From an uncultured Campylobacter sp. (GTDB taxonomy: Bacteria > Campylobacterota > Campylobacteria > Campylobacterales > Campylobacteraceae): a DNA stretch of 56,093 bases. Made by a program: the position numbers and the translations under genes. Shown piece by piece: positions 36,782 through 44,563 of this stretch. Location of the stretch: assembly GCF_938002845.1 (NCBI RefSeq), contig NZ_CALKZP010000013.1, forward strand, positions 1-56,093, written 5' to 3'. Under the pieces are notes generated by a model. It saw only the letters and a program-made list of their open reading frames with translations, ran no database searches and was not told the origin of the DNA. Every line of letters starts with the position of its first letter. The first letter of the stretch is position 1.

Positions 36782-37806
36782 CGTTTATCCTTGCCGCGCA
36801 CTGCGCCTTTGTTGCCTGCTGGTCTTTTTGAGACGGTGCCTCTGCCGCCAGCAGATTTTTTCGGCGCGATAGAGCTTTTGCGCCCAGCGCTACTTTTCGG
36901 CGCAGTATTTTTACCCGCAACGCCCTTTTTCGGTGCTGTGCTTTTGCCGACTCTGAAATTTCTATCCGCGCCCTCTTTTTTTGGCGCGGCGTCTTTGCTT
37001 CGTTCGCCTGCCTTAAAATTTTTACCTCGCTCGCCAGCTTTGAAATTTTTGCCAGTTTTCTCTGTCTTGAATTTATCTCCAGTCTTGAAATTTCTCTCCG
37101 TTTTAAATTTTTTGCTCGCGGTGGATTCGGATTTTTTGGCGGGCGCACTGCGAGTTTTCAAATTAGCGGGCTTTTTAGACGGTCTGTTTCTGCTTGTCGT
37201 ATAATTTTTCGGCGTACTGCTCCGCTTTGCCTTATTAAAATTTTCCGTCTCGCTGTCCGTGTCTGCGGGGATGAAATTTTTCGCCACAACGTTGCTGTCT
37301 GAAATAGCGGAGCTTTTCGCCGCAGTGGGCTTAAAATTTTTGACTGCCTCCGTGGTTGCTTCGGGATTTACGCTTGCCGTCGCAGTCGGCTTGGAAATTT
37401 TATCCGCCGCGATGTTTACGGGGCTATCTTTTAGCGCGTCCAGCACGCCGTTTATAAATTTTGGCGAGATGCCAAGCTCCTTGGCGGAGTTGATCGCTTC
37501 GTTGATGACGATGCCCGCATCGGTGTCCGTAAAGCGCAGCTCATACGCCCCGAGCCGCAGTATCGCGCGCTCCAGAGCCGAAATTTCGGCGAGCTTGAAT
37601 TCCTTTAAATTTTCATCTATCAGCGCATCGACTGCGGCGAGATTTTCGCTAGCGCCGCGCAGAAGCGCCAGCGTCCAGTTGCGCTGCTCGTTGCGAATGC
37701 GCTTTTCTTCCAGATACTCGTCCACAAAGTCCTCGCCGCCGCCGTTCATATCCCGGGAGTAAAGCAGCGAGATCGCAGCAAGCCTGGCTTGGTGTCTGGT
37801 GGCCAT
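36778..37806 (-). CDS. nusB: NusB with a long basic C-terminal tail
   Basis: Transcription antitermination factor that with NusE binds boxA RNA, mainly for rRNA operons. Residues 1-128 are a normal NusB (MATRHQARLAAISLLYS ... ERAILRLGAYEL ... VINEAINSAKELG ... KFINGVLDAL). NusB is normally 130-150 residues; here a further 212 residues follow, rich in Lys, Ala, Ser and Thr, with near repeats such as GKNFKAGERGKNFKAGERSK and APKK. The tail is strongly basic and probably disordered, and could bind RNA. The frame is intact to a stop that overlaps pyrF by four bases, which argues it is really translated. Confidence 0.88.
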   Translation of the reverse strand: MATRHQARLAAISLLYSRDMNGGGEDFVDEYLEEKRIRNEQRNWTLALLRGASENLAAVDALIDENLKEFKLAEISALERAILRLGAYELRFTDTDAGIVINEAINSAKELGISPKFINGVLDALKDSPVNIAADKISKPTATASVNPEATTEAVKNFKPTAAKSSAISDSNVVAKNFIPADTDSETENFNKAKRSSTPKNYTTSRNRPSKKPANLKTRSAPAKKSESTASKKFKTERNFKTGDKFKTEKTGKNFKAGERGKNFKAGERSKDAAPKKEGADRNFRVGKSTAPKKGVAGKNTAPKSSAGRKSSIAPKKSAGGRGTVSKRPAGNKGAVRGKDKR

Positions 37807-37807
37807 T

Positions 37808-38278
37808 TTACGCCTTTATGTTGCGAAATAGACTTAGAAGCTCGATCGCGCCGCTCATTGCTTCAAAGCCCTTATTGCCGGCCTTTGAGCCTGCACGCTC
37901 GATCGCTTGCTCGATATTATCGGTAGTCAGCACGCCGAAAGTCACGGGTGCGCCGTATTTTAGCATAGTGTTTGCGATGCCCTTGCTTACCTCGGCGCTT
38001 ACGTAGTCAAAATGCGGAGTAGAGCCGCGGATCACCGCGCCTAGGCAGACGACGGCGTCGTAGAGCTTGGAGCTTAGCGCCTTTTCAAGCGCGAGTGGGA
38101 TCTCAAAAGCGCCCGGCACCAGCATCAGGCTTAAATTTTCCTCCTTGCCGCCGTGGCGCAAAAACGCATCGTGCGCCCCCTCGACTAGGCGATCGGTGAT
38201 GATGTGGTTGAAGCGGGCGTTAATGATTAGAATTTTTTCGCTGCCCTTAAGAGCAAGCGAACCTTCGATGATTTTCAT
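37808..38278 (-). CDS. ribH: 6,7-dimethyl-8-ribityllumazine synthase
   Basis: Penultimate step of riboflavin synthesis; forms large capsid-like oligomers. 156 residues, starting at the ATG of MKIIEGSLALKG after AAAGGAAAATC (a start 18 bases upstream is less likely). Conserved NARFNHIITD, LVPGAFEIPLALE, VCLGAVIRGSTPHFDYV and VTFGVLTTDNIEQA are present. One base separates its stop from the nusB start. In C. jejuni kdsA precedes it; here kdsA is 14 kb away. Confidence 0.95.
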   Translation of the reverse strand: MKIIEGSLALKGSEKILIINARFNHIITDRLVEGAHDAFLRHGGKEENLSLMLVPGAFEIPLALEKALSSKLYDAVVCLGAVIRGSTPHFDYVSAEVSKGIANTMLKYGAPVTFGVLTTDNIEQAIERAGSKAGNKGFEAMSGAIELLSLFRNIKA

Positions 38279-38349
38279 GATTTTCCTTTGCGTCAAATTT
38301 AGCGCTAAGCTTAGCTAAATTCGCCAAAATTTTAAATTAATTTCAACAT

Positions 38350-38750
38350 CGCGGCGCTTGAAATTATGAGAAATAGTAGGTGCTTTGCGCGCAGAAATTT
38401 TCTCGCGGCGAACGAATATGCCTAAGATCACGGCACCGATTGTGTCGATGGCCGTTCATAGGCTTAGCGTGAGTATGAAAATATGCGAAGCAGACTCACC
38501 TCCGAGTCCTCTTCTAGCGCGACGATCGTTTCAAGAAAGATGATAAAAAGCATGCCGGTCCCGCGTATAGAACGTATGCGAGCGCAACGCTATGTATTAA
38601 AAGCAAGCATAAACATAAAAAAGCTCCCAACCGCGCAGATGACGGTAAGTAGCCGCTCGTGCGCACCGGCAGCGCGCTTAAGCCTGTACGTCCGGTCGCA
38701 CATAAAAAGCGCTCCGATGAGGATGAAAGCAAAGCTTTGGTGTTCATAAA
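38350..38750 (-). pseudogene. decayed small membrane protein
   Basis: Three successive minus-strand frames read like hydrophobic segments of one protein: QSFAFILIGALFMCDRTYRL and VGSFFMFMLAFNT, then MLFIIFLETIVALEEDSEVS, then TAIDTIGAVILGIFVRREK. They are joined by frameshifts and a stop at 38590-38592. Some words resemble small drug/metabolite transporters, but I cannot name the family. The stretch is unlike the repeat spacers nearby. Confidence 0.35.
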
Positions 38751-38827
38751 CCGCCTAAATTTTAAATTTGAAACGCGATTATAGTAGGAGTGAGCTTAGA
38801 TTGAAATTCGTCTTAAAATTAATCCTA

Positions 38828-38846
38828 AATAATAAATTTTATTATT
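38828..38846. promoter_or_regulatory. 19 bp palindrome, candidate Fur box of sodB
   Basis: AATAATAAA T TTTATTATT is a perfect palindrome with 9 bp arms, the length and composition of Fur sites in Campylobacterota. It sits just upstream of the -10 box TATAAT (38865-38870), over the -35 region. Confidence 0.5.
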
Positions 38847-38864
38847 CGTTTAGAAATTTTAGGC

Positions 38865-38870
38865 TATAAT
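38865..38870 (+). promoter_or_regulatory. -10 box of sodB promoter
   Basis: TATAAT preceded by GGC, 30 bases upstream of ATG 38901, a typical campylobacter sigma-70 element. Confidence 0.55.
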
Positions 38871-38900
38871 CGCTTCAAAATTCATTTCAAGGAGAGGAAG

Positions 38901-39524
38901 ATGTTTAAACTTAGAGAGTTGCCGTTCGATGCGGCGCACAACGCGGTCGTAAGCAAGCAAACCTGTGATTATCACCACGGCAAGCACCACGCGACCTATG
39001 TGGCGAATTTAAATAAACTTACCGAATCGGGCGAGTTTGCGGGCAAGGGGCTTTACGAGATCGTAACGGCTGCTAGCGGCGAGCTTTTCAACAACGCAGC
39101 GCAGGTTTACAACCACGATTTTTACTGGGATTGCATCGCAAAACCTAGCGAGCCTTCCGCAGAGCTAAAATCGGCGCTAGCGGAAAATTTCGCGGATTTT
39201 AAAAGCGAGTTTCTGGCTGCGGCTACGGCGCATTTCGGCTCGGGCTGGGTGTGGCTTGCTTACGATCCGAAATCGGGCAAGCTTTGCATTAAAGCGACCC
39301 AAAACGCCGCCACGCCGGTGACCGAAGGGCTCGTGCCGCTTCTAGTCGTGGACGTTTGGGAGCACGCGTATTACATCGATGAGCACAACGCGCGCCCGAA
39401 ATATCTGGAAAAATTCTACGCTGGCATCAACTGGGAGTTCGTCTCAAGCGCCTACGAATGGGCTAAAAAAGAGGGTCTCGGCTCTGTGAAATTTTACATC
39501 GACGAGCTTCACGGCAGAGATTAA
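38901..39524 (+). CDS. sodB: iron superoxide dismutase
   Basis: Converts superoxide to peroxide and oxygen in the cytoplasm. 207 residues, full length. Metal ligands appear in HHGKHHATYV (first His region), AAQVYNHDFYW and DVWEHAYYIDEHNARPKY; the Gln/aromatic environment (NHDFYW, GSGWVWLA) fits the iron form. ATG follows AAGGAGAGGAAG. Own promoter and a Fur-like palindrome lie upstream, so it is probably iron-regulated. Confidence 0.95.
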   Translation: MFKLRELPFDAAHNAVVSKQTCDYHHGKHHATYVANLNKLTESGEFAGKGLYEIVTAASGELFNNAAQVYNHDFYWDCIAKPSEPSAELKSALAENFADFKSEFLAAATAHFGSGWVWLAYDPKSGKLCIKATQNAATPVTEGLVPLLVVDVWEHAYYIDEHNARPKYLEKFYAGINWEFVSSAYEWAKKEGLGSVKFYIDELHGRD

Positions 39525-40067
39525 ATTTTAAAATTTAAGCGCACGCGGCGATACAAAAATCTGGGTCCGTCGCGCTTCGCTTGCGTAAATTTTAAATTGC
39601 GCGGGCACGCACAAACGGAAGCGGTGCTACCCGCAGAGATAAAATCCGTTTAAACGCATAATCCGAGTAGAGCGGATAGGGCTCGCGCAGTACACAAAGC
39701 TGAAATTCTCTTAAGCGCTCATAGGTTCGCTGTGGATTAGCTGCGGACACGGCGCGAATAGGGCAGTACTCACTATTCGTAGCACCGAAATCGCTTAAAC
39801 GTGCCGCATGTTCGCCATGGACGCAGATTTGCTGCAGAGGACGTGAACGCCGCCAGCAAATCGCTTAGACGCACCGCAAGGGACCCTAGACGATAATCGC
39901 CGCCGCGCTTGCTGCACGCCACCGATCGCTTAAAATTTTAATTCAGAGCTAGCGGCTAAATTTTTAAGGCTTTTCTTGAGATTTAGCCGCAGCGATATCG
40001 CTTTCAATCTATCTTTTAAATTTAATAAAATTCCATCAAAGCTCGGGCGCTAAATTTAATCAAAATT
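39525..40067. other. 543 bp gene-less stretch
   Basis: No gene. Less AT-periodic than other spacers: words such as AAATCGCTTA and GACGCA/CACCGCA recur between 39780 and 39930 (AAATCGCTTAGACGCACCGC, AAATCGCTTAAACGTGCCGC), two or three degenerate copies of a separate motif about 70-80 bp apart. Confidence 0.4.
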
Positions 40068-40649
40068 TTAGCCCAAAATCATCCACAGCCCGATCGCGCA
40101 CATCAGCACCGAGCAGAAAATTTCGAGGTATTTCAGGTGGGTTTTCAGCAGATTTTTTAGCACCGCTCCGCCCAGCGCGTAGATGCTAAGGCAGATGCTT
40201 TCGCTTACGCACAGCGTAGCGACGAGGGCGAAGGTGCGCGCGCCGAAAAGATTGTCCGCGTCCAAAAACGGCGGAAAGAGTGCGGTGAAAAATATCCACG
40301 CCTTGGGGTTTGAGACTGCGACTACAAAGCCTTGTAGGAAGATATTTTCGCTGCGCTTTTGTTTTTGCAGCTTAAAATTTCCGCGCGCTAAAAAGGTCGC
40401 GACGCCCAGATAAAAAATATACGCGCCGCCTAAAATTTTAATCGCGCTAAGCGCCGCAGGGTGCGCAAGCAGAATGCCCGCGACGCCGAATATACACGCA
40501 AGCGCCACGAGCGTGACGCCCAGCACCTGCGCGAGTAGCGCGGGCAGCGCCTTAAGATAGCCGCGCGCGATGCCGAGATTTAGCGCGTAGGTCATGTTGA
40601 TGCCCGGCATCAGCGATATCGGAAAGATCGTAAGAAAAAATAGAAGCAT
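40068..40649 (-). CDS. LysE/RhtB family amino-acid exporter
   Basis: A 193-residue inner-membrane protein with about six hydrophobic segments. The N-terminus FFLTIFPISLMPGINMTYALN matches the LysE/RhtB signature (P-G-x-N/P near residue 15), and ILGGAYIFYLGVATF and VSNPKAWIFFTALFP are family-typical. Such proteins export amino acids or related metabolites; the substrate is not predictable. Stands alone between gene-less stretches. Confidence 0.85.
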   Translation of the reverse strand: MLLFFLTIFPISLMPGINMTYALNLGIARGYLKALPALLAQVLGVTLVALACIFGVAGILLAHPAALSAIKILGGAYIFYLGVATFLARGNFKLQKQKRSENIFLQGFVVAVSNPKAWIFFTALFPPFLDADNLFGARTFALVATLCVSESICLSIYALGGAVLKNLLKTHLKYLEIFCSVLMCAIGLWMILG

Positions 40650-41146
40650 TGCAAACCCCTAAATTGCGGCTAAATTTTAAATTTTATCTCTCGCGATACG
40701 GCGCCGCTGCGATAGATTTTAAAATTCTAAAATTTAACGCGCTGCGCTGAGGCGAATAAAATTTTAAAATTCCGCCGCGCCTTTTTGCGATTATAATCAC
40801 GCTTACACGGCACGTGCAGATAAAATTTTAAAATTCCGACGCCCGCTTCGCTAGACGCGTCCAAGCTTTCTATGGGGCGGGAAGGGGCCCCGGTTGCGAG
40901 GTCGCACTTCTCGCAGAGACGGCGCTGCTTCTGCAGCACCGTATCGCTCTGCTCGCCCCAACCTCCGACGACGCCTTACAGGGGATAGGACGCGCTTGCG
41001 CTAAATTTATATTATAGCTGCGGCGCAGTGTGCCGCATCGCGTAAAAACTCATGCCGCAGTGTGTGTAACAGAGCGAATGAAATTTTAAAATTCCGCCGC
41101 AGCGCCGCGGACAAATTTAAATTTTAAAACTCTCGCGGCTTTAAAT
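40650..41146. repeat. 497 bp spacer of AAATTT-core repeats
   Basis: No credible gene. Cores AAATTTTAAAATTCCG occur at least four times (for example 40758-40774, 40823-40838, 41080-41094), followed by CCGC or CGC words. Confidence 0.55.
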
Positions 41147-42514
41147 TTAGCCGAAAATACCGTACCCGAAGATCACCGCGATGATAAGCGGCAGGATAAA
41201 TTTGACATACAAAAACCAAACTCCTGCGAGCCGCGCGCTTAGATCGCCTTCGTTGGTGAGCTCGTAGATCGCGTCCTTTTTTAGCACCCAGCCCACGTAG
41301 ATGCAGCATAGAAGCGCCGTTAGCACGAAAAATACGTTCGCGCTTACGAAGTCGAAGGCGTCAAAAACCGAGCGCCCCAGAATTTTGACGTTCGCAAGCA
41401 CGCTGCTTGAGAGGATGCAGGGCAGGTTGCCGAGCACGAAGACGCCGCCGAGCGTTAAATTTACCGCCTTTAACGTTGAAAAGCCGAAGCGCTCCTCGAC
41501 GAAATTTATGATTACCTGATAGATCGTGATCGACGTCGTAAGCGCGGCGATGAGCAGGATCGAGAGAAAGACCACCGCAACGGCGTTGCCGAACGGCATG
41601 TGCGAAAACGCAATCGGCAGGCTCTTGAAAACCAGCGACGAGCCGCTGCTCGGCTCAAGCCCCGCGCTAAAGAGCGACGGGAAGATCATAAAGCCCGCAA
41701 GCACGGCGATGAGCGTGTTTACGACTGCGGTGATGGTGGCTGTTTGCATCAGCTTCTCGTCTTTGTTTAAAAAGCTCGACAGCGTGATCATCACGCCGAA
41801 ACCGAGCGAGAGCGCGAAAAAGACCTGACCCAAAACGTCGATCAAAAGCTTGGGCGTAATCTTGGCAAAATCGACGCCGAGATAAAATTTCACGCCTTCC
41901 TTTGCCCCCTCAAGCGTTAAATTTGTAAGGATTACCGCGATGAAGCACAAAAATAGCGCAGGCATTAGAAATTTTACAAATTTTTCGATTCCCTCGATGA
42001 TGCCGCTTTTCAAAATGTACCAGTTGATCGCTATGAAAACGAGCGTGTAAGCTCCGACGCCAAGCGGGCTATTTTCGATATGCTCTGCGTAGAATTTCTG
42101 CGTAAATGCGGGGTCTGTGATCCGCGCGGAGAGGTCGAAGTTGCCGCTTACGATGTTTACGATATAGGTTAGCACCCAGCCTCCGAGAACCATATAGTAG
42201 GCTAAAATTCCAAACGCGCCGATTACGCCCATGATGCCTACGATTTTCCATGCCGGCTTTATGCGCGAGCCGTCCTTTTTAGGCGCCGTGAAGGCATCGA
42301 CGCAGTTTCTTAGCGCACGGCGTCCGATGACGTTTTCTACCAAGATCATCGGGATGCCAAGCACGATCATCGCGATGCAAAATATGAGCACATAGGCGCC
42401 ACCACCATTTTCGCCGACTAAATACGGAAACCGCCACGTGCAGCCAAAGCCGATCGTGGCGCCTGCGACGGTTAAGATATATGTGAGCTTGCTGCTCCAG
42501 GTCTGTCTCGGCAC
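41147..42514 (-). CDS. sodium-dependent transporter, NSS family
   Basis: A 455-residue inner-membrane transporter of the neurotransmitter:sodium symporter family, with about 11-12 membrane segments. The N-terminus AGATIGFGCTWRFPYLVGEN is the family hallmark (unwound first helix with the sodium and substrate site). Starts at GTG 42514 after AAGGAGG, nine bases from the nadD-rsfS stop, so it is the last gene of a serS-nadD-rsfS transcript. Likely an amino-acid importer; substrate unknown. Confidence 0.9.
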   Translation of the reverse strand: MPRQTWSSKLTYILTVAGATIGFGCTWRFPYLVGENGGGAYVLIFCIAMIVLGIPMILVENVIGRRALRNCVDAFTAPKKDGSRIKPAWKIVGIMGVIGAFGILAYYMVLGGWVLTYIVNIVSGNFDLSARITDPAFTQKFYAEHIENSPLGVGAYTLVFIAINWYILKSGIIEGIEKFVKFLMPALFLCFIAVILTNLTLEGAKEGVKFYLGVDFAKITPKLLIDVLGQVFFALSLGFGVMITLSSFLNKDEKLMQTATITAVVNTLIAVLAGFMIFPSLFSAGLEPSSGSSLVFKSLPIAFSHMPFGNAVAVVFLSILLIAALTTSITIYQVIINFVEERFGFSTLKAVNLTLGGVFVLGNLPCILSSSVLANVKILGRSVFDAFDFVSANVFFVLTALLCCIYVGWVLKKDAIYELTNEGDLSARLAGVWFLYVKFILPLIIAVIFGYGIFG

Positions 42515-42523
42515 GCTCCCTCC

Positions 42524-43807
42524 TTAAAATTGCTCTTTTTTGAGCTTGTCGAGGAAGTCCTCGATATTGTATTTGGCGCGGTAAGTCTCGCTGATGAGAT
42601 GGACTATGATGTCGCCGAGATCGACGACGCTCCACTCATCGCCGCTTTCGATAGCCAAAAACTCCTCGCCGAGCGGCTTGAGCACGCTTTTTAGCTCCTC
42701 GATGAGTGAGGCTGCGTGGCGGGCGGTCAGCATAGTGGCGATAACTACGAGCTTTGCGATGTATTCGCGCCCCTCCATATCGATGATCTGGACGTCTTCG
42801 GCTTTCTTTTCGTTTAAAATTTCGGCGATCTTTTCCGCCCTTTGCTTTGGATCTTGCATATCTTTCCTTTTATAAAATTTTATGACCTCTGCTGCGATCT
42901 TGGGCGGGATTTCGCCTTTGAAATCTCGCCTAAAACCGCTTGAGCTTGCATCTACGGTAATCTCGATCCGCCTTAGGCTCGCCCATTGCCGCGGGATCTC
43001 ATAACCGGGCCTCGTAAGCACCGCAAACTCCGCTAATTTCTGCAGCTCGCTAAAGTCGCGCCATTTATGAAGCTCCGATAGGTTGTCGGCGCCCACGACG
43101 ATGTAGAGCTTTGGTGTTGTATCCGTGTCGCTAGCACTATTTGCTTTGCTTGCTTCATCTGCATTGCTCACATCGCTCGCGTCATGCACGTCATTTGCGA
43201 CATTCATGCAATTTGCATCGCCTGTGTCGCCTGTATTATATGCGCTACCCATGAAATTTGCGCTACCTGCGTCAGCCATACAATTCGCATTGCCGTTTGG
43301 AATTTCGCTTGCGCTTGAAAATTTGCCTGTGGCGGCGCTTGAAATTTCATTTCGGGCAGCGCTCGGAATTTTGCTCGCGCTCGAAATTTTATCCCCTATG
43401 GAGTTTGAAATTTCACTCATGACGGCGCCGGACGCTCTGCTTGAGGCGGCGCTTGAAATTTTATCTGTGCTTTGGGTTTCGCTTGCCGCGACTGCCGTCT
43501 CGGACGTGATTTTGTCGTTTCCGCCGTATTTTTCGAGCAGAAATTTCACGCTTTGTATCGTGGGTACCGGGCGGTTTTGCGAAATTTCATAATCGCTCAC
43601 CTCCACGTGCGGGGCGTCGCCCCACAGCGTGCGGCACCATTTTAGCCGCAGCTGCGGCGCCGCCGAAAAGCTCTTTTTAAACGGGTTTAGAAACGACGGC
43701 ATTATGACCAGCAAATCGGGCTTTAGGCTTGATAAAATCGCCCTTACCGCGGCGTCGTGTCCTGCGTGCGGCGGATCGAAACTGCCGCCGAAAAGCGCGA
43801 TCTTCAC
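42524..43807 (-). CDS. nadD-rsfS: NadD fused in frame to ribosome silencing factor RsfS
   Basis: Residues 1-315 are nicotinate-nucleotide adenylyltransferase (IALFGGSFDPPHAGHDAAV; ISQNRPVPTIQSVKFLLEKYG; KLYIVVGADNLSELHKWRDF), and 317-427 are RsfS, which blocks ribosomal subunit joining (VQIIDMEGREYIAKLVVIAT ... DEWSVVDLGDIIVHLISETY). Most bacteria encode these separately but adjacent. Here no stop intervenes, yet an ATG (42859) with AAAAGGAAAGAT before it marks the old RsfS start, so RsfS may also be made alone. NadD also carries a 136-residue Ser/Ala/Asn-rich insert (96-231). Start overlaps the upstream gene (ATGA). Confidence 0.88.
   Translation of the reverse strand: MKIALFGGSFDPPHAGHDAAVRAILSSLKPDLLVIMPSFLNPFKKSFSAAPQLRLKWCRTLWGDAPHVEVSDYEISQNRPVPTIQSVKFLLEKYGGNDKITSETAVAASETQSTDKISSAASSRASGAVMSEISNSIGDKISSASKIPSAARNEISSAATGKFSSASEIPNGNANCMADAGSANFMGSAYNTGDTGDANCMNVANDVHDASDVSNADEASKANSASDTDTTPKLYIVVGADNLSELHKWRDFSELQKLAEFAVLTRPGYEIPRQWASLRRIEITVDASSSGFRRDFKGEIPPKIAAEVIKFYKRKDMQDPKQRAEKIAEILNEKKAEDVQIIDMEGREYIAKLVVIATMLTARHAASLIEELKSVLKPLGEEFLAIESGDEWSVVDLGDIIVHLISETYRAKYNIEDFLDKLKKEQF
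42848..42872 (-). promoter_or_regulatory. internal ribosome-binding site and ATG for RsfS
   Basis: Within the nadD-rsfS frame the minus strand reads AAAAGGAAAGATATGCAAGA; the ATG is at 42857-42859. It would give a 111-residue stand-alone RsfS of normal length. Confidence 0.6.
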
Positions 43808-44556
43808 GCGCCCGCTCCGCGCCGTTTCGCGCCGTAAAATTTCTCGCTCTTCGCCGTAAATTCCGCGGCATAAAATTTTGCGCGGCGCGATCTTGCTTTA
43901 TGAAATTTCACGTCGCAAAATCTCGCTTCGCCAAATTTTATTTCAAAAAATCCCGCGTTTTGCGGTGCGGCACAAAGGCTAGGACTGCGTCGCAGCCCTT
44001 TTGCGGCGATAAATTTAAAAAGCGCGCCGCCGCGGAATTTTACCCCGCCAAATTTCACTTCGCCAAATTTCATTTTAAGCTCTGAATTTGGCGTCTGGAG
44101 CTTTATCTCGTGAAATTTCGTGCCGTACAATTCTGCAGCGCGAGTTAAAAAACCTGTCTCGCGCAATCTAGCTTTATAAAATTTAACGCCGCGTGCCCTA
44201 AATTTTGATTTGCAGAATTCCATACGGCGAAAGTTCGCTCCTAAAAATCCTGTTCCGCAGGTTGCAAATTTTGCGCCATCAAATTTCTCGTCGTGAAATT
44301 TAAAATGCGAGTGCCGTGATTGCCGAATTTGTCGCGTATGACGAAGCGTTTCATTGCAAAATTTAAAATCGCGAAGCTTGGCATCGCGCGCCCTAGGCTC
44401 TGCGCTGCAAAATTTCGTGCTACCAAATTTTGTTGCGAAAAATCCTGCGTTTTGCAGCGCAAAAAATTCAACGCCGCGCTTTCTAAATTTTTCCGCGCAA
44501 AATCCAGCGGCTGCGAAGCGGGCGTTAGAATTTGGATTTTTGTAAGGCTCTCGCAC
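43804..44556 (-). CDS. candidate pentapeptide-repeat protein, Lys/Phe-rich
   Basis: A 250-residue frame filling the gap between serS and nadD: it begins with GTG seven bases after the serS stop (with AGGCGG before it) and its stop overlaps the nadD ATG. Phe or another hydrophobic residue recurs every fifth position in long runs (14, 19, 24, 29, 34, 39, 44, 49; 104-124; 164-174; 208-218), as in MKFGEVKFGGVKF and GANFRRMEFCKSKF. That spacing is what pentapeptide-repeat beta-helices show, although Lys replaces the usual Asp/Asn before the central residue. The DNA (AAATTT every 15 bp) also resembles the intergenic repeat, so a by-product is possible. Confidence 0.5.
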   Translation of the reverse strand: MREPYKNPNSNARFAAAGFCAEKFRKRGVEFFALQNAGFFATKFGSTKFCSAEPRARDAKLRDFKFCNETLRHTRQIRQSRHSHFKFHDEKFDGAKFATCGTGFLGANFRRMEFCKSKFRARGVKFYKARLRETGFLTRAAELYGTKFHEIKLQTPNSELKMKFGEVKFGGVKFRGGALFKFIAAKGLRRSPSLCAAPQNAGFFEIKFGEARFCDVKFHKARSRRAKFYAAEFTAKSEKFYGAKRRGAGA

Positions 44557-44563
44557 GGGCCGC

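Larger units (their letters stand above)
38279..38900. other. 622 bp region with a gene remnant and the sodB control region
   Basis: Contains a decayed membrane-protein remnant (38350-38750, minus strand) and, near 38828-38870, the putative operator and promoter of sodB. No intact gene. Confidence 0.5.

Noticed and set aside
37259..37762. Plus-strand frame opposite nusB
   Set aside because: Antisense of the nusB domain and tail, no RBS.
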